A DNA stretch of 18,778 nt, taken from positions 137,177 to 155,954 of the forward strand of contig NW_019091662.1 of NCBI RefSeq assembly GCF_001949145.1. The letters are read 5' to 3'. Each line of letters opens with the position of its first letter. Position 1 is the stretch's first letter. Made by a program: the position numbers and the translations under genes. This document shows positions 8,701 to 16,600 of the stretch, in pieces. This stretch comes from Acanthaster planci. Lineage: Eukaryota > Echinodermata > Asteroidea > Valvatida > Acanthasteridae. The notes under the pieces were generated by a model. That model was not told where the DNA came from and did no database searches. It saw only the letters and a list, made by a program, of their open reading frames with translations.

Positions 8701-11700
8701 GACCCACAGACCCAACCTCTGTACCTGCTATGCACAGTCCATGGTGCTGACATGATCCCATGGAGGGACCCACAGACCCAACCTCTGTACCTGCTATGCC
8801 CAGTGCATGGAGCTGACATGATCCCATGGAGGGACTCATAGACCCAACCTCTGTACCTGCTATGCCCAGTGCATGGTGCTGACATGATCTACAGAAATTG
8901 AAAAGAACTGCTCCCGACACTCGGTATGTAGAAGACACATACACGTCAGGTCACAGCAGTTAACACATACTCCTGTACAGAGCTGAACGTAAATCATAAA
9001 TAACATTATAACATTATAAACTTTTTGCGTGATCACAACAGTTCAGTTCAGTCCCCACGAAGCTCTCAGAATAAAGTGTACTATTCACAGCATGATACAT
9101 GTCAGGAGTATGTAGGTCCACATTTTTGTTCAGTTTCTGCATTTTCAGATTGGTTCCTGTTTAACATTGTTAACAACTTGTTCAGTTTCTTGGAGTTTTC
9201 CACACTTCCATTTCTTGCTTTTGTGTACACATTCAGTGTATTTTTTCTGAATACAGGCGTCCAGATTTATTTAGGCTGCAGTGCTGTTTTTTGGGTGTTT
9301 TTAGTTCCAAAGATTTTTGGAAGTGTATTTGGTTGCTTCACCCATGCTTGTCCCCTTCATTAACCCTAACCCCTAGGGTGTATGTAAAATCATAGTGAAA
9401 TCGGAGGATTTGGGACTGTTAAACTCTACAATACGTGAAGATGTTACTAAAATTCATTGAAAACTGCAAACAGTACTAAAAGTCTCTTTCAGTGGAAGGC
9501 CGAGATCCACTTTTAGCCATTAAAACCAAGCCCATTGTGTGTTCAAATCTGCCTTCGTTTTGAACAGCAGTGTTATCTCCAGTCCATGTTTTTTTTTTAC
9601 AACAGCCCAACCCTCTTGCTTTCAAATTATCTTCCTGACTAAACTTTTCTGCTGGTTTGTGTCATATCATGTAAATTCCCCCTCACATAAATTTAACATC
9701 CTCTCATGTGATAGAAAAGATTTTAACCACTTCGATATATATTGTGCGCCCATGCATTTTTGGTTTAAAACAAATTATGCACGCGAGTTTCTGTTAGAAT
9801 AACGCATAAACTGAAGATCTTAAAAGTAACCAACACAATGTCATATTTTCGTTGTAAACAACATACGATGGTACCGGTGTTAAGATAAATGGCTTGTGTG
9901 TGTGTATATATTATGCAAACTTTCATGTTGCAGGTGTGTGTAATAAATTTATACAGCTTTGCAGTATTTTCATTCATCATTTAAGGCTGTTTATCTGTGG
10001 TTTCTGGTTTCCAGTTGGAAGAAAAACCAATGCTATAAAGGTGCATCCTTGAGAGAAAAATGAATTGATGTACATGTACACATCATCGCATTGAACTGAT
10101 AAGTTCTCAAGATATTCCTCTATCATTGTCATAATTTTCAGTAAATTTTCCAATTTTTTTTTTCAATTAGCCTAAATGTAATGGTGGAGACAGAGGAGAT
10201 TCAGGTTTGTAAACATTACTCAGGAATTGCCTTTACAGAATGAGAAAATCATTTTTGAATCTGCACACAGAAAAAAAAATCAAAATTGCAAGGGGGCTGC
10301 CTTGCAATTCACCTATGACTGGGCCAGTATATGAATTGTTTCAAAATCAAATGTTTTCAAGCACTTTCAAATGTACTTGTCAACATGGTAAAATTTATTG
10401 AAATTTTGAATTTTAACTGGGCCCAAATTCATTTCCTTTGAATCTCTCAAAAGTTTAATTCTAGACAAGACCAGTCATAATTATAGATATTTTCTGGCGG
10501 ATAAATCACAAAGCTTAACTGTGACATTAGGCTTATTACTGAGGAGATTAACTTGGTCAATATTTTCAAAAAAGGGGAGAATGTAATAATGCAACATTAA
10601 TTTTTTTAAAATTAAAATTGGGTCAAAAGAAATTTGCCAAATTACCACACCTACATATCTCAATATCACATTGATATTCACTATTAAAACCAGAGGACAA
10701 TGGAAATTGTACAATCATATGTAATTTTTATTACAGATCTCAAAATGTTTGGTTATTCACAATGGAACAACTGGTTTCATAAACTAGCACAGTGTACAAA
10801 TAGTGCATGGACGATCACATACAACAGTATTTTTAGGAATGTATTCATTTATACCAACCTGTTCAAATCCAACCTTTAAAAACCTGACTGCAGCTAAATT
10901 TCCACCTTGATTTTAATGATTTCAGAATGTGAACTTCTCAACAAAAAATCACCCCAAACGGAAGTTCTGACAGAGAACCAAACTTGATCCAGAATGTTCC
11001 AAATTTCAGCAAAAGGAATACTTGTGTCCCTGGGCTCCCTGTGATTCTTGTACTACTCTAGAGCAAAATCAGCCGACATGACTGTAAATTCCACTGTGTG
11101 ACGGTGTCACACAGCAAAAGTGACCTGTCATAATGTGGGCATCATCTCCAATGTAAACTTCAACAGGATGTGAAAATAAATTGGCTGAAATCACACTGAG
11201 TGATCAACAATACTTTCGTGCACAAAAATCAACCATTTGGGGTTGAACAATTTTTGAAACACTTTGGCATTTTTCATGTTTGTGATATTCAAATCTATTT
11301 TTTCCTTTAATTAAAACAAGCAATTTGCTGGCGCGGCATTTTTATCAATGAGTTACACAATGGTGCTTATTTGTAAAGCAAATGACAACTATGAACATTA
11401 AAAAAAGAATATTAGTCGCAGGCAATAAATGCAATTTTAAGCATGACTACCAGCTACACGCATTGCAGTGGTTACCGGTACATAAAATAACTTTATATAA
11501 ATATAAATATTCAATTTGGTGGTTGATCAATATATACTTTCTAGTGTTTTTTTTTTTGTTTAATGTGGTCAGCACAAATCAAGATACAAACCCCTCTTCA
11601 AACACAGTTCCCTTTCTAAACGATTAGTGAGGACCACTTCACTGCAGAGATTTTTTTCTTCATAGTTGGCTAATGCATATGGTTATCTCCCGTTACGAAG

Positions 11701-13058
11701 AGCGCCACAACTTCAAGTTGATGCACAATCCTTCTGGCATTAAAAGATCAGAACCTTGAGTGTTAGAATACACGCTTGATCTTCAAAAAACCCCATTTCC
11801 TCACATTTCAAAAAAACACAAGAAAGAAGGGCAGCTCTTCCCACGGTGTTACCTTCCACATACCTTCTACAACCTTTTCTCTATGTGAGGCGTCATACAT
11901 TTGTACACCTTACCTACGACTACAATAAATACAGTCATACAGCAAGGGATACCGGTAACTTGATAAATGCAACTTAGAAAACCGGCTGAACGGGTAACTT
12001 CAACAATGTCTCCAAAGGCTTCAAGAGTTGTGTGTAAACAGCACGGGGTGTGCTTTGCACACGTCAATCTAAACAAAAATAGACTGTCCTGTGGTCCACT
12101 GATAAGCTGAGTGAACCTAAAAATGAAAAACTCCATAAATTTTTATACAAATCTTATAAGAGATGAGTCAGTAAGGATCTCTAAACTTTGGAGATTCCTA
12201 TTTCATTTGCAAAAGGAACATGGTGGAGAATTCATGCTGCTTTGTTGAAGTTTTCAAAGTATACACCGACAGAGACTAGTGTTGAGACTTGACAGCGAGT
12301 TGCTTTAAGGGAGAGAACAGGAAACATGGAAAATGTGTGCACAGTTTGAACAAAAATGAAACAAAAAAGACACTAGGAAGCAGGAATACTGCAATCAAAA
12401 TACAAAACAGGTCTACAAAGGAAAACTTATGAGGAATAAGACTTTTGAAACGGAACAAAAACAGGAAAAAACCAAAGAAGAATTTGGTTTTACTTGATAT
12501 AAGTTTCTGTTGTATAAATAACAGTTTTCAATCACTAATAGTCTCGAATTGATTTTGAACAATAAAAACGAGTGAAATGCTAATGAAAGATCTGTTTATC
12601 AGAAATAAACTATTTAGGACATTCTATATTTAACTATACAGTTACTGAATAGTACAACATTTAACATTAAAGTAACCAGAGGCTGTCTTTTTTTAGAGTG
12701 ATAAGGCTCTCTTCATGTGCATGGTATTATTGCAATTACCTTGCTGAACAGAAAAGCCTGTCCTAGTAATTTCCTGTACATTAACATGACTTTTGGAAAA
12801 TGTAACAAAATCTTGCATTGTAATTTTTCTGACAACTGTTCCCCGCTGTAGGTTTTTAACACGGACAGTCATCGCAAGGTCATCGCAACCTTCAAGGTTT
12901 TAATGAGCCCAGCCGAGTATGCCTGTCTGAAGAAATTCAAATCACTGCAGGTTTTTCAGTTACAAAAAATGACTCATAAAGGCAGTGGTAGCCTTGACTG
13001 CCTACTGGCAAGGGGTTCAACCCAGTCGGAGAAAAAACACCAGAATGGTTTGATGTAA
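2594..13058 (+). CDS. DCAF15: DCAF15 ortholog (CUL4-DDB1 substrate receptor), 5'-truncated, multi-exon gene span
   Basis: Substrate-receptor subunit of the CUL4-DDB1 E3 ubiquitin ligase, acting mainly in nucleus and cytosol. Ten exons (2594-2738, 2868-2971, 3221-3357, 4350-5636, 5955-6043, 6365-6493, 6989-7098, 7366-7421, 7858-7915, 8055-8167) join with matching phases and GT-AG borders into about 742 residues. Recognition rests on blocks recalled from human DCAF15: HVFLGF, LSYT, LYWW, VRLF-EEI, HTKYE, FPSF, VKQLTMD, SFTDYD and TNEA. The order is N-terminal domain with a CPKC...CLQH zinc site, acidic Ser-rich linker, then C-terminal domain. The linker makes it longer than the 600-residue human protein. 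The start codon and first residues are missing: the first exon seen begins mid-codon before the human GHVFLGF position. Two further 3' exons (10171-10204, 12852-13058) are probable but one junction is out of phase. The identity is secure; the exact C-terminus is not. Confidence 0.9.
2868..2971 (+). CDS. DCAF15: DCAF15 exon, N-terminal domain
   Basis: Flanked by acceptor tttctgcag and donor CTG|GTTAGT, entering in phase 0 and leaving in phase 2. It encodes VSEVRLFNEEEIQQDLYIAV then CSWPTDSSKVLVYGW. This aligns closely with human [20 protein letters not shown] and CEWPSDASKVIVFG. Only 129 bp of intron separate it from the previous exon. Confidence 0.93.
3221..3357 (+). CDS. DCAF15: DCAF15 exon carrying the CxxC half of the zinc site
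   Basis: Acceptor cacggcag and donor ACAG|GTGAAT; it enters in phase 2 and leaves in phase 1. It reads CCTSSKPRTEEKLMCYVTIT, then AVPSLTPCPKCLHLKY. The strand YVTITAVP followed by CPKC matches human YVSTVAVP followed by CAAC, two of the four zinc ligands described for the human N-terminal domain. The other two ligands are in the next exon. Confidence 0.88.
3358..4349 (+). other. DCAF15 intron (about 1.0 kb)
   Basis: Bounded by G|GTGAAT and TTTGCAG. It has AT-rich stretches and scattered short repeats such as TTCCAAAAATT (twice), with no identifiable gene or element. Confidence 0.7.
4350..5636 (+). CDS. DCAF15: DCAF15 large exon: end of N-terminal domain, long linker, start of C-terminal domain
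   Basis: A 1287-nt exon, acceptor atttgcag, donor GACA|GTGAGT, phase 1 at both ends. The first ~75 residues complete the N-terminal domain: CCLQHSFAVHTKYE (second half of the zinc site), PPFPSFSP and KDGVVVLNTGDSIVALAV. A long Ser/Pro/acidic stretch follows, with DSDLDDEADRDTEEDK and many SS pairs; it is probably disordered and corresponds to the variable human linker. Near the end is a Cys/His-rich patch (about 5470-5560), then FTYSVRRYVE, which resembles the start of the human C-terminal domain. The in-frame ATG at 4274 lies upstream of the acceptor and is intronic. Confidence 0.92.
5637..5954 (+). other. DCAF15 intron
   Basis: Bounded by GTGAGT and TTTCCAG. Nothing else identified. Confidence 0.7.
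5955..6043 (+). CDS. DCAF15: DCAF15 exon, C-terminal domain
   Basis: Acceptor tctttccag; codes TFDYHSMVPLVVCGTKK followed by SPMVITNRCLINE when joined to the previous phase-1 exon. It corresponds to human SLPFVVTDLRGRNLRPM. The donor must be GAG|GTAACC at 6044. Using the earlier AACAG|GTGTCT would put TAG in frame in the next exon, so that site is rejected. Confidence 0.85.
6044..6364 (+). other. DCAF15 intron
   Basis: Bounded by GTAACC and TTACAG. Nothing else identified. Confidence 0.7.
6365..6493 (+). CDS. DCAF15: DCAF15 exon, C-terminal domain (QLT, FTDYD motifs)
   Basis: Exactly 43 codons, phase 0 at both ends, acceptor tcttacag, donor GAT|GTAAGT. It encodes GYHVEVKQLTMDAEHYL and RYISFTDYDMQILD. 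These align with human GQYLTVEQLTLDFEYVI and FCSFSDYDIVILE. The second Asp of FTDYD aligns with human D475, a residue at the RBM39/drug interface. Confidence 0.93.
6494..6988 (+). other. DCAF15 intron
   Basis: Bounded by GTAAGT and TTGACAG. AT-rich, nothing else identified. Confidence 0.7.
6989..7098 (+). CDS. DCAF15: DCAF15 exon, C-terminal domain
   Basis: Acceptor ggttgacag and donor ACAAA|GTCAGT, entering in phase 0 and leaving in phase 2. It encodes VCGDSCSVVVMVIALIRAWP followed by PTVPRDVFEFDDDPTK. This corresponds to the human strand VLINIGLLLLAFPSPTEEG. The acidic loop at the end is longer than I recall for human. Confidence 0.85.
7366..7421 (+). CDS. DCAF15: DCAF15 short exon, C-terminal domain
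   Basis: A 56-nt exon: acceptor atttcacag, donor ACGG|GTGAGA, entering in phase 2 and leaving in phase 1. Translation NETPKLYETRFKFSWNLKTG matches human KTYHTSLKVAWDLNTG, including the invariant W-L-TG. Confidence 0.9.
7422..7857 (+). other. DCAF15 intron
   Basis: Bounded by GTGAGA and GTTCCAG. A minus-strand frame at 7512-7700 is not protein-like. Confidence 0.7.
7858..7915 (+). CDS. DCAF15: DCAF15 short exon, C-terminal domain
   Basis: A 58-nt exon: acceptor tgttccag, donor CTATG|GTAAGG, entering in phase 1 and leaving in phase 2. It encodes QYQTIEVGELKEFNQAAL. This corresponds to human IFETVSVGDLTEVKGQTSGS. The codon split across the donor becomes Cys (TG|C) where human has Trp. Confidence 0.87.
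8055..8167 (+). CDS. DCAF15: DCAF15 exon near the C-terminus (TNEA motif)
   Basis: Acceptor gctgtgcag and donor AAAA|GTGAGT. It encodes KMWNPGRVLCQRMQREWAVP, then QAHARGVHVLTNEAVFK. It aligns with human [21 protein letters not shown] followed by TNEALHK. The donor leaves phase 1, which does not fit the best candidate for the next exon. Without splicing the frame ends SEYF and a TAA at 8178-8180. Confidence 0.88.
8168..10170 (+). other. DCAF15 intron (if the micro-exon is real)
   Basis: Bounded by GTGAGT and AATTAG with a long T-rich tract. Holds the 66-bp minisatellite, a TAACCCTAACCCC snippet at about 9361 and a short TG run near 9894. No coding exon was recognised. Confidence 0.55.
8590..8889. 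repeat. minisatellite, 66-bp unit, about 4.5 copies
   Basis: The phrase GCTGACATGATC recurs at 8615, 8680, 8746, 8812 and 8878, giving periods of 65, 66, 66 and 66 bp. Each unit also carries CAGACCCAACCTCTGTACCT and a CATGG-containing junction. A diverged partial copy precedes the first at about 8590. It lies inside a DCAF15 intron. Because 66 is a multiple of three, overlapping minus-strand frames stay open through it (22-residue repeats), but nothing suggests they are translated. Confidence 0.95.
10171..10204 (+). CDS. DCAF15: probable DCAF15 micro-exon, C-terminal strand
   Basis: A 34-nt segment with a strong T-rich tract and acceptor caattag, donor CAG|GTTTGT. Read with one entry base it gives LNVMVETEEIQ, resembling the human SLKVLADSERY end of DCAF15. 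The entry needs a two-base overhang, but the previous donor supplies one; spliced as written the product is ACC then TAA. The homology supports the exon and the phase argues against it. Confidence 0.5.
10205..12851 (+). other. long AT-rich intron or spacer
   Basis: Bounded by GTTTGT and CTGTAG if the two outer exons belong together. It holds the hairpin at 10284-10309. Minus-strand frames such as 11867-12136 and 12276-12458 are Phe/Leu-rich and not convincing. It could also contain 3' UTR of the opposing gene. Confidence 0.5.
10284..10309. repeat. perfect 10-bp stem hairpin, 6-nt loop
   Basis: AATTGCAAGG (10284-10293) pairs with CCTTGCAATT (10300-10309) around the loop GGGCTG. It lies about 80 bp downstream of the candidate micro-exon, in intron sequence. 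The stem is too short for a typical microRNA precursor and I see no extended pairing. Confidence 0.7.
12852..13058 (+). CDS. candidate terminal exon of the DCAF15 ortholog
   Basis: After acceptor ccgctgtag an open frame of 68 codons runs to TAA at 13056-13058, in phase with the 10171-10204 segment. It begins VFNTDSHRKVIATFKVLMSP and continues AEYACLKKFKSLQ. The first ~33 residues look coding. The rest (THKGSGSLDCLLARG onward) is less convincing and may be non-coding or repeat-derived. Human DCAF15 ends shortly after the previous motif, so this would be an extended C-terminus. It could also belong to another transcript. Confidence 0.4.
   Translation, partial: VFNTDSHRKVIATFKVLMSPAEYACLKKFKSLQVFQLQKMTHKGSGSLDCLLARGSTQSEKKHQNGLM
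12898..12903 (-). terminator. candidate ATTAAA poly(A) signal for the SNX gene
   Basis: Minus-strand ATTAAA about 600 bp past the sorting nexin stop. I saw no minus-strand AATAAA between 12852 and 13501. It falls inside the candidate last DCAF15 exon, so both readings imply overlapping convergent 3' ends. Confidence 0.2.
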
Positions 13059-13500
13059 CAAATGGGCATGGTAGTAATGGTCAACTTTTACCTCTGAACT
13101 TTGCAATCACCCATAATGCACTGCATTATGAAAAACCACATCATTTCTCAAGGCATTTTCCATCTCCATCTTCGGCTCACAAATCATTTTAAAGCCTACA
13201 ACGTGTCAAACAGAGTCCAAGTTTTATGGGATTTGATGTTCCTGTGAAAGGCACAAGTAATGAGCTGAAGCCCTCCCAATCACTGGCCTGTAAATCTAAA
13301 GCCTGAAACCAAAATCAGAGAAAAGCTGAGGTTTGGGAAAAAGCCCCTCATACTGTAGACAGACAGGCAGACGAAGCGGAAATCACAGAGTCTGATTGGG
13401 AACTACTTGTATATCATTTTAACAATATTTGGTATTCAATTCTTTTTACTCATACAAATATCCTACTTTCACAATATGAAGGCCTCGTCATTCACCGACT
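13059..13500. other. convergent intergenic region / shared 3' UTR zone
   Basis: Lies between the candidate DCAF15 stop (plus) and the sorting nexin stop (minus). No AATAAA was seen on either strand inside it. Confidence 0.5.
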
Positions 13501-13662
13501 TCACTCCTTTACTTCCTCCTCCCTGCTATTCTGTTCCGAGTCTCCGTCCCCCACAGGGTGGATGGACGGCTCACTGGTCTGGAACAGTGAGTTGCCTACT
13601 TCATCTGAATACCTCTTCTCAGATTTCAAAACCCCAATGACCCTCTCCCAGGCGTCCAGACA
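13501..13662 (-). CDS. SNX30: SNX7/30-like terminal coding exon and stop
   Basis: Minus-strand acceptor tctccacag, then CLDAWERVIGVLKSEKRYSD and an acidic polar tail ending SREEEVKE before TGA (13503-13501). CLDAWERV matches the SNX30 CLMAWES end of the BAR domain. The tail after VIGVL is longer than the human ones and looks disordered. Confidence 0.9.
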   Translation of the reverse strand, partial: CLDAWERVIGVLKSEKRYSDEVGNSLFQTSEPSIHPVGDGDSEQNSREEEVKE

Positions 13663-16600
13663 CTGTGGAGAAAAAGCAGACAGGTGAGGCAGAGTGAGTA
13701 GGTCTCACACAAGCATGTGGGCAAAGACAAAATTAGTTCAGAACTCATTGCAAACCCAGCTCTCCCAGGAACTCTGCCCATGAGGGAATGCATTCAATCT
13801 TGGCAAAGATTGAAGTCCAACAATCTACATCTTGCATTCACACCAAGCACAAACAACCCTGTACAAGTTTGCACAGTTTATTATGATTACAAAGACTGCT
13901 CTATTATCAATGATCAGAACATGTGAAAAACCTACTCTTTTTAGCACCAGCTGCACTTTTTCCAAAATTATGAACAACTCCTGACTTTAGCATTCTGCGA
14001 CATTTTCACCATTTTTCTTCTCAACACAAATTGACAAGAAAGGACACAAAAGTAGTCCGAGTACAATAAAGCTCTACAACTCTGTGAACGTGACATACAG
14101 ATGTAAAAATTAACCAATGACCACCGCTATGCCTGACTGCCAAGACTTTGAGCAAGTTGTGCTTTGTATGTTTTTTGCAACCTAGCAATGAAGTTCCACT
14201 GAACCAGGTCTGGGCTAATTTTGCAAAACTGCTATGCTGGAAAAAAATGCTAAGCAAATTCACGTTCCAAGCAAAAATCAGCAAGGGTACTGGTCTGTTA
14301 CAATAACAATATACATAACATGTTGGCCGCTAACCTGACTGTAGTTGGCAAAAAGTTCCTTAGTTGCCTAGCACAATTCCATGCTTGAGAGCTATTTGCC
14401 CGGTTCCCTTTTTTACCTGCTTGTAGCTCTCCATTTGTCCCTCTGCCAGCCCAACAAACATCGCTTTGATGTCTTTCCTCTTGTTACGATGCCATCGCTC
14501 CATGTCTGCCTTCATGTCGGCATTGGCCACCTCGGTCCTATCGCTAAGGAAGTCCACCTGCTTCTGCAGCTGTAAAGGGATTTTTCAAAAATGCCACGGC
14601 AGAGAGAATAGACTGCATTCTTGTCATAGGTTAAAAGAAATATTAATGTCAGACTTGGTTAACTGACCTTTATACTGAAAAAATCCCAATTTTTGTGACA
14701 ATTTTTGTCTCAGCACTGTGCTACATTGTAAACAGTAAATGTTGAAAATTAATGCATGTTTAAGAGAATATCAAAATATTGCATTTGGCTTTTTGAGTAT
14801 GCTATACCCATAACAAAGGCACAAAATTCTAACAATTTGATAACAAATATGGTGGGATTTCAATCTAAACACTAACCCCAAACACTTGTGCCTTCGTTTC
14901 AATTATCAGCTTTATCTGATTAATTAAATTCAATCAAGATACACTGCAACAGCTGCTCTGAAAGTTGACATTTTGTTAATTAAAGCTGTCAGTTCGGTTT
15001 GAGGATAGAACAGACTTTGACCAAATGTTACAGTTGTTGATCTGTTTATAATGACACACAGGGATCATCTGCAAAAACTTCTGCTTCTTGTTGGAAAGCA
15101 AACAACATCGGTTTGGCTTCTGAGGTCCACTACATCGCTACATCAAACTGCATTAGGTATGGTTTCGTGCAATCTACAAATGTGAGTACTGCATGCAGGG
15201 GTGATAGCCAGCACTATGGTTGGGGGAGGGGGGAAGGGATTTAAGGTGGGAGGGCCAAAAACACAACAAAGCTTTGATAGGCACTTCAAAAAGCAGGATT
15301 TTAAACCTAGAGCCAAAAACAATTGCAGCCACAAAAATGCTTAAAAGGAATAACAACCACTCCACAACAGCCGAAAATTTCTATTGAATCTACGGTATTA
15401 TTTGTGAGTTTATTTCAATGAACAGCTTTGATGAATTACAGTGCAATACTGAGTACTAGTTTAGAAACAACCTGTCTGATCACACAAAGGGGAATTTCAG
15501 AAACTACAACAGACTTTGGAATTACACATGGGATTTTAACACTGGGATAGTTGGCCAATTTCCACTAGCTCTTCTGTGAAAAAAATCCCACAGTTTTGGA
15601 GACAAACTAAACCAAACCCTCCTGGATCAGGTATCAGGGATACAGTAACAATTAGCAACTCTGCCTCGGCTATCAATTTAAAAAAAGCACTATAAATTAT
15701 GGGCTGAACAGAAAATTTTCCAAACTAACAAAATACACACGGTCATGCCAAGTTCAAGACAAATGCCACAGCATTCCAAGCACCGAGCGGTTTTTCAAGG
15801 GACCCGAGGTGTAAGGCCCAGGATTAGTACCAGTACTTTTTTTGGAATTTGCCAGCTGCTCAAAACAGCAAAATAATTCAGCACATTGTTTTCAACACCT
15901 TCAAGACCGGGGCACAGTCTAACCTTTGACCCCATGGACCTTTGACTTTGTGACTAATTGGACATTCCATGAGAACTAAAGTAGGTTCTTTTTTGGTTTA
16001 TGTACAGCCAAGGGGACGTGCGGTAAGCAAATCAAGCAAGTGCTTGTTATAAACATTTAAAAAATGGAAAAAAAGACCACATGCCCTCTTTTCATGTCTA
16101 AGAATGTAGGCAACAGCATATTTCCCATTTAGTATCCATTCTTTATTCCCAAAAGTGAAGGGATGTCAACAGACTGTTTCTTACACATTTGCACACGTTA
16201 ACGTGCTCTCACCAGAAAGCTGTGTATTTAAGAATCTCAGAAATGAAAACTATAGCCCATGCAAAATACATGGGTTACAAATAGTCTCTTAATGATTTGC
16301 AATCTACCAATCCTGGACCCCGGTCACGCTAACAAAATTAAATTAAAAAAAAGATTGGCCAAAAAAAAAAAAAAAGGTGGGTACCTTGTCAATTTGGCTT
16401 TCTAGCTTGGTACTCTTGGCGTCTTTCACATCTTTGGGGTCTTTGCCCATTATAGCCCCCAGGGAGTAGTTCTGGTCCGAAATTTTCACCTAGGCAGAGA
16501 ACAACGCCAGGTGGAGCACTATTACAACCACGACAGCGGGAGGAGGGGGTGAGGTGAGAGTGAGATGGGGGTGCGTGTACGTAAGCTTTGACTAGTCCTG

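Noticed and set aside
8590-8889. CRISPR-like array
   Set aside because: The whole 66-bp unit is repeated with no unique spacers, and the host is an animal genome.
8454-8944. Two minus-strand ORFs with 22-residue repeats
   Set aside because: They simply translate the 66-bp minisatellite, whose length keeps frames open; they lie in an intron and have no other support.
9361-9376. TAACCCTAACCCC telomere-like repeat
   Set aside because: Only about two units; expected by chance and not a telomeric tract.
11867-12458. Minus-strand ORFs of 89 and 60 residues
   Set aside because: Phe/Leu-rich translations of AT-rich sequence with no motifs or splice support.
12985-13045. tRNA or tRNA-derived SINE, from GGGGTTCAACCC resembling a B box
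   Set aside because: The A box does not fit, no cloverleaf can be drawn, and the last B-box position mismatches; kept only as a doubt about the end of the candidate exon.
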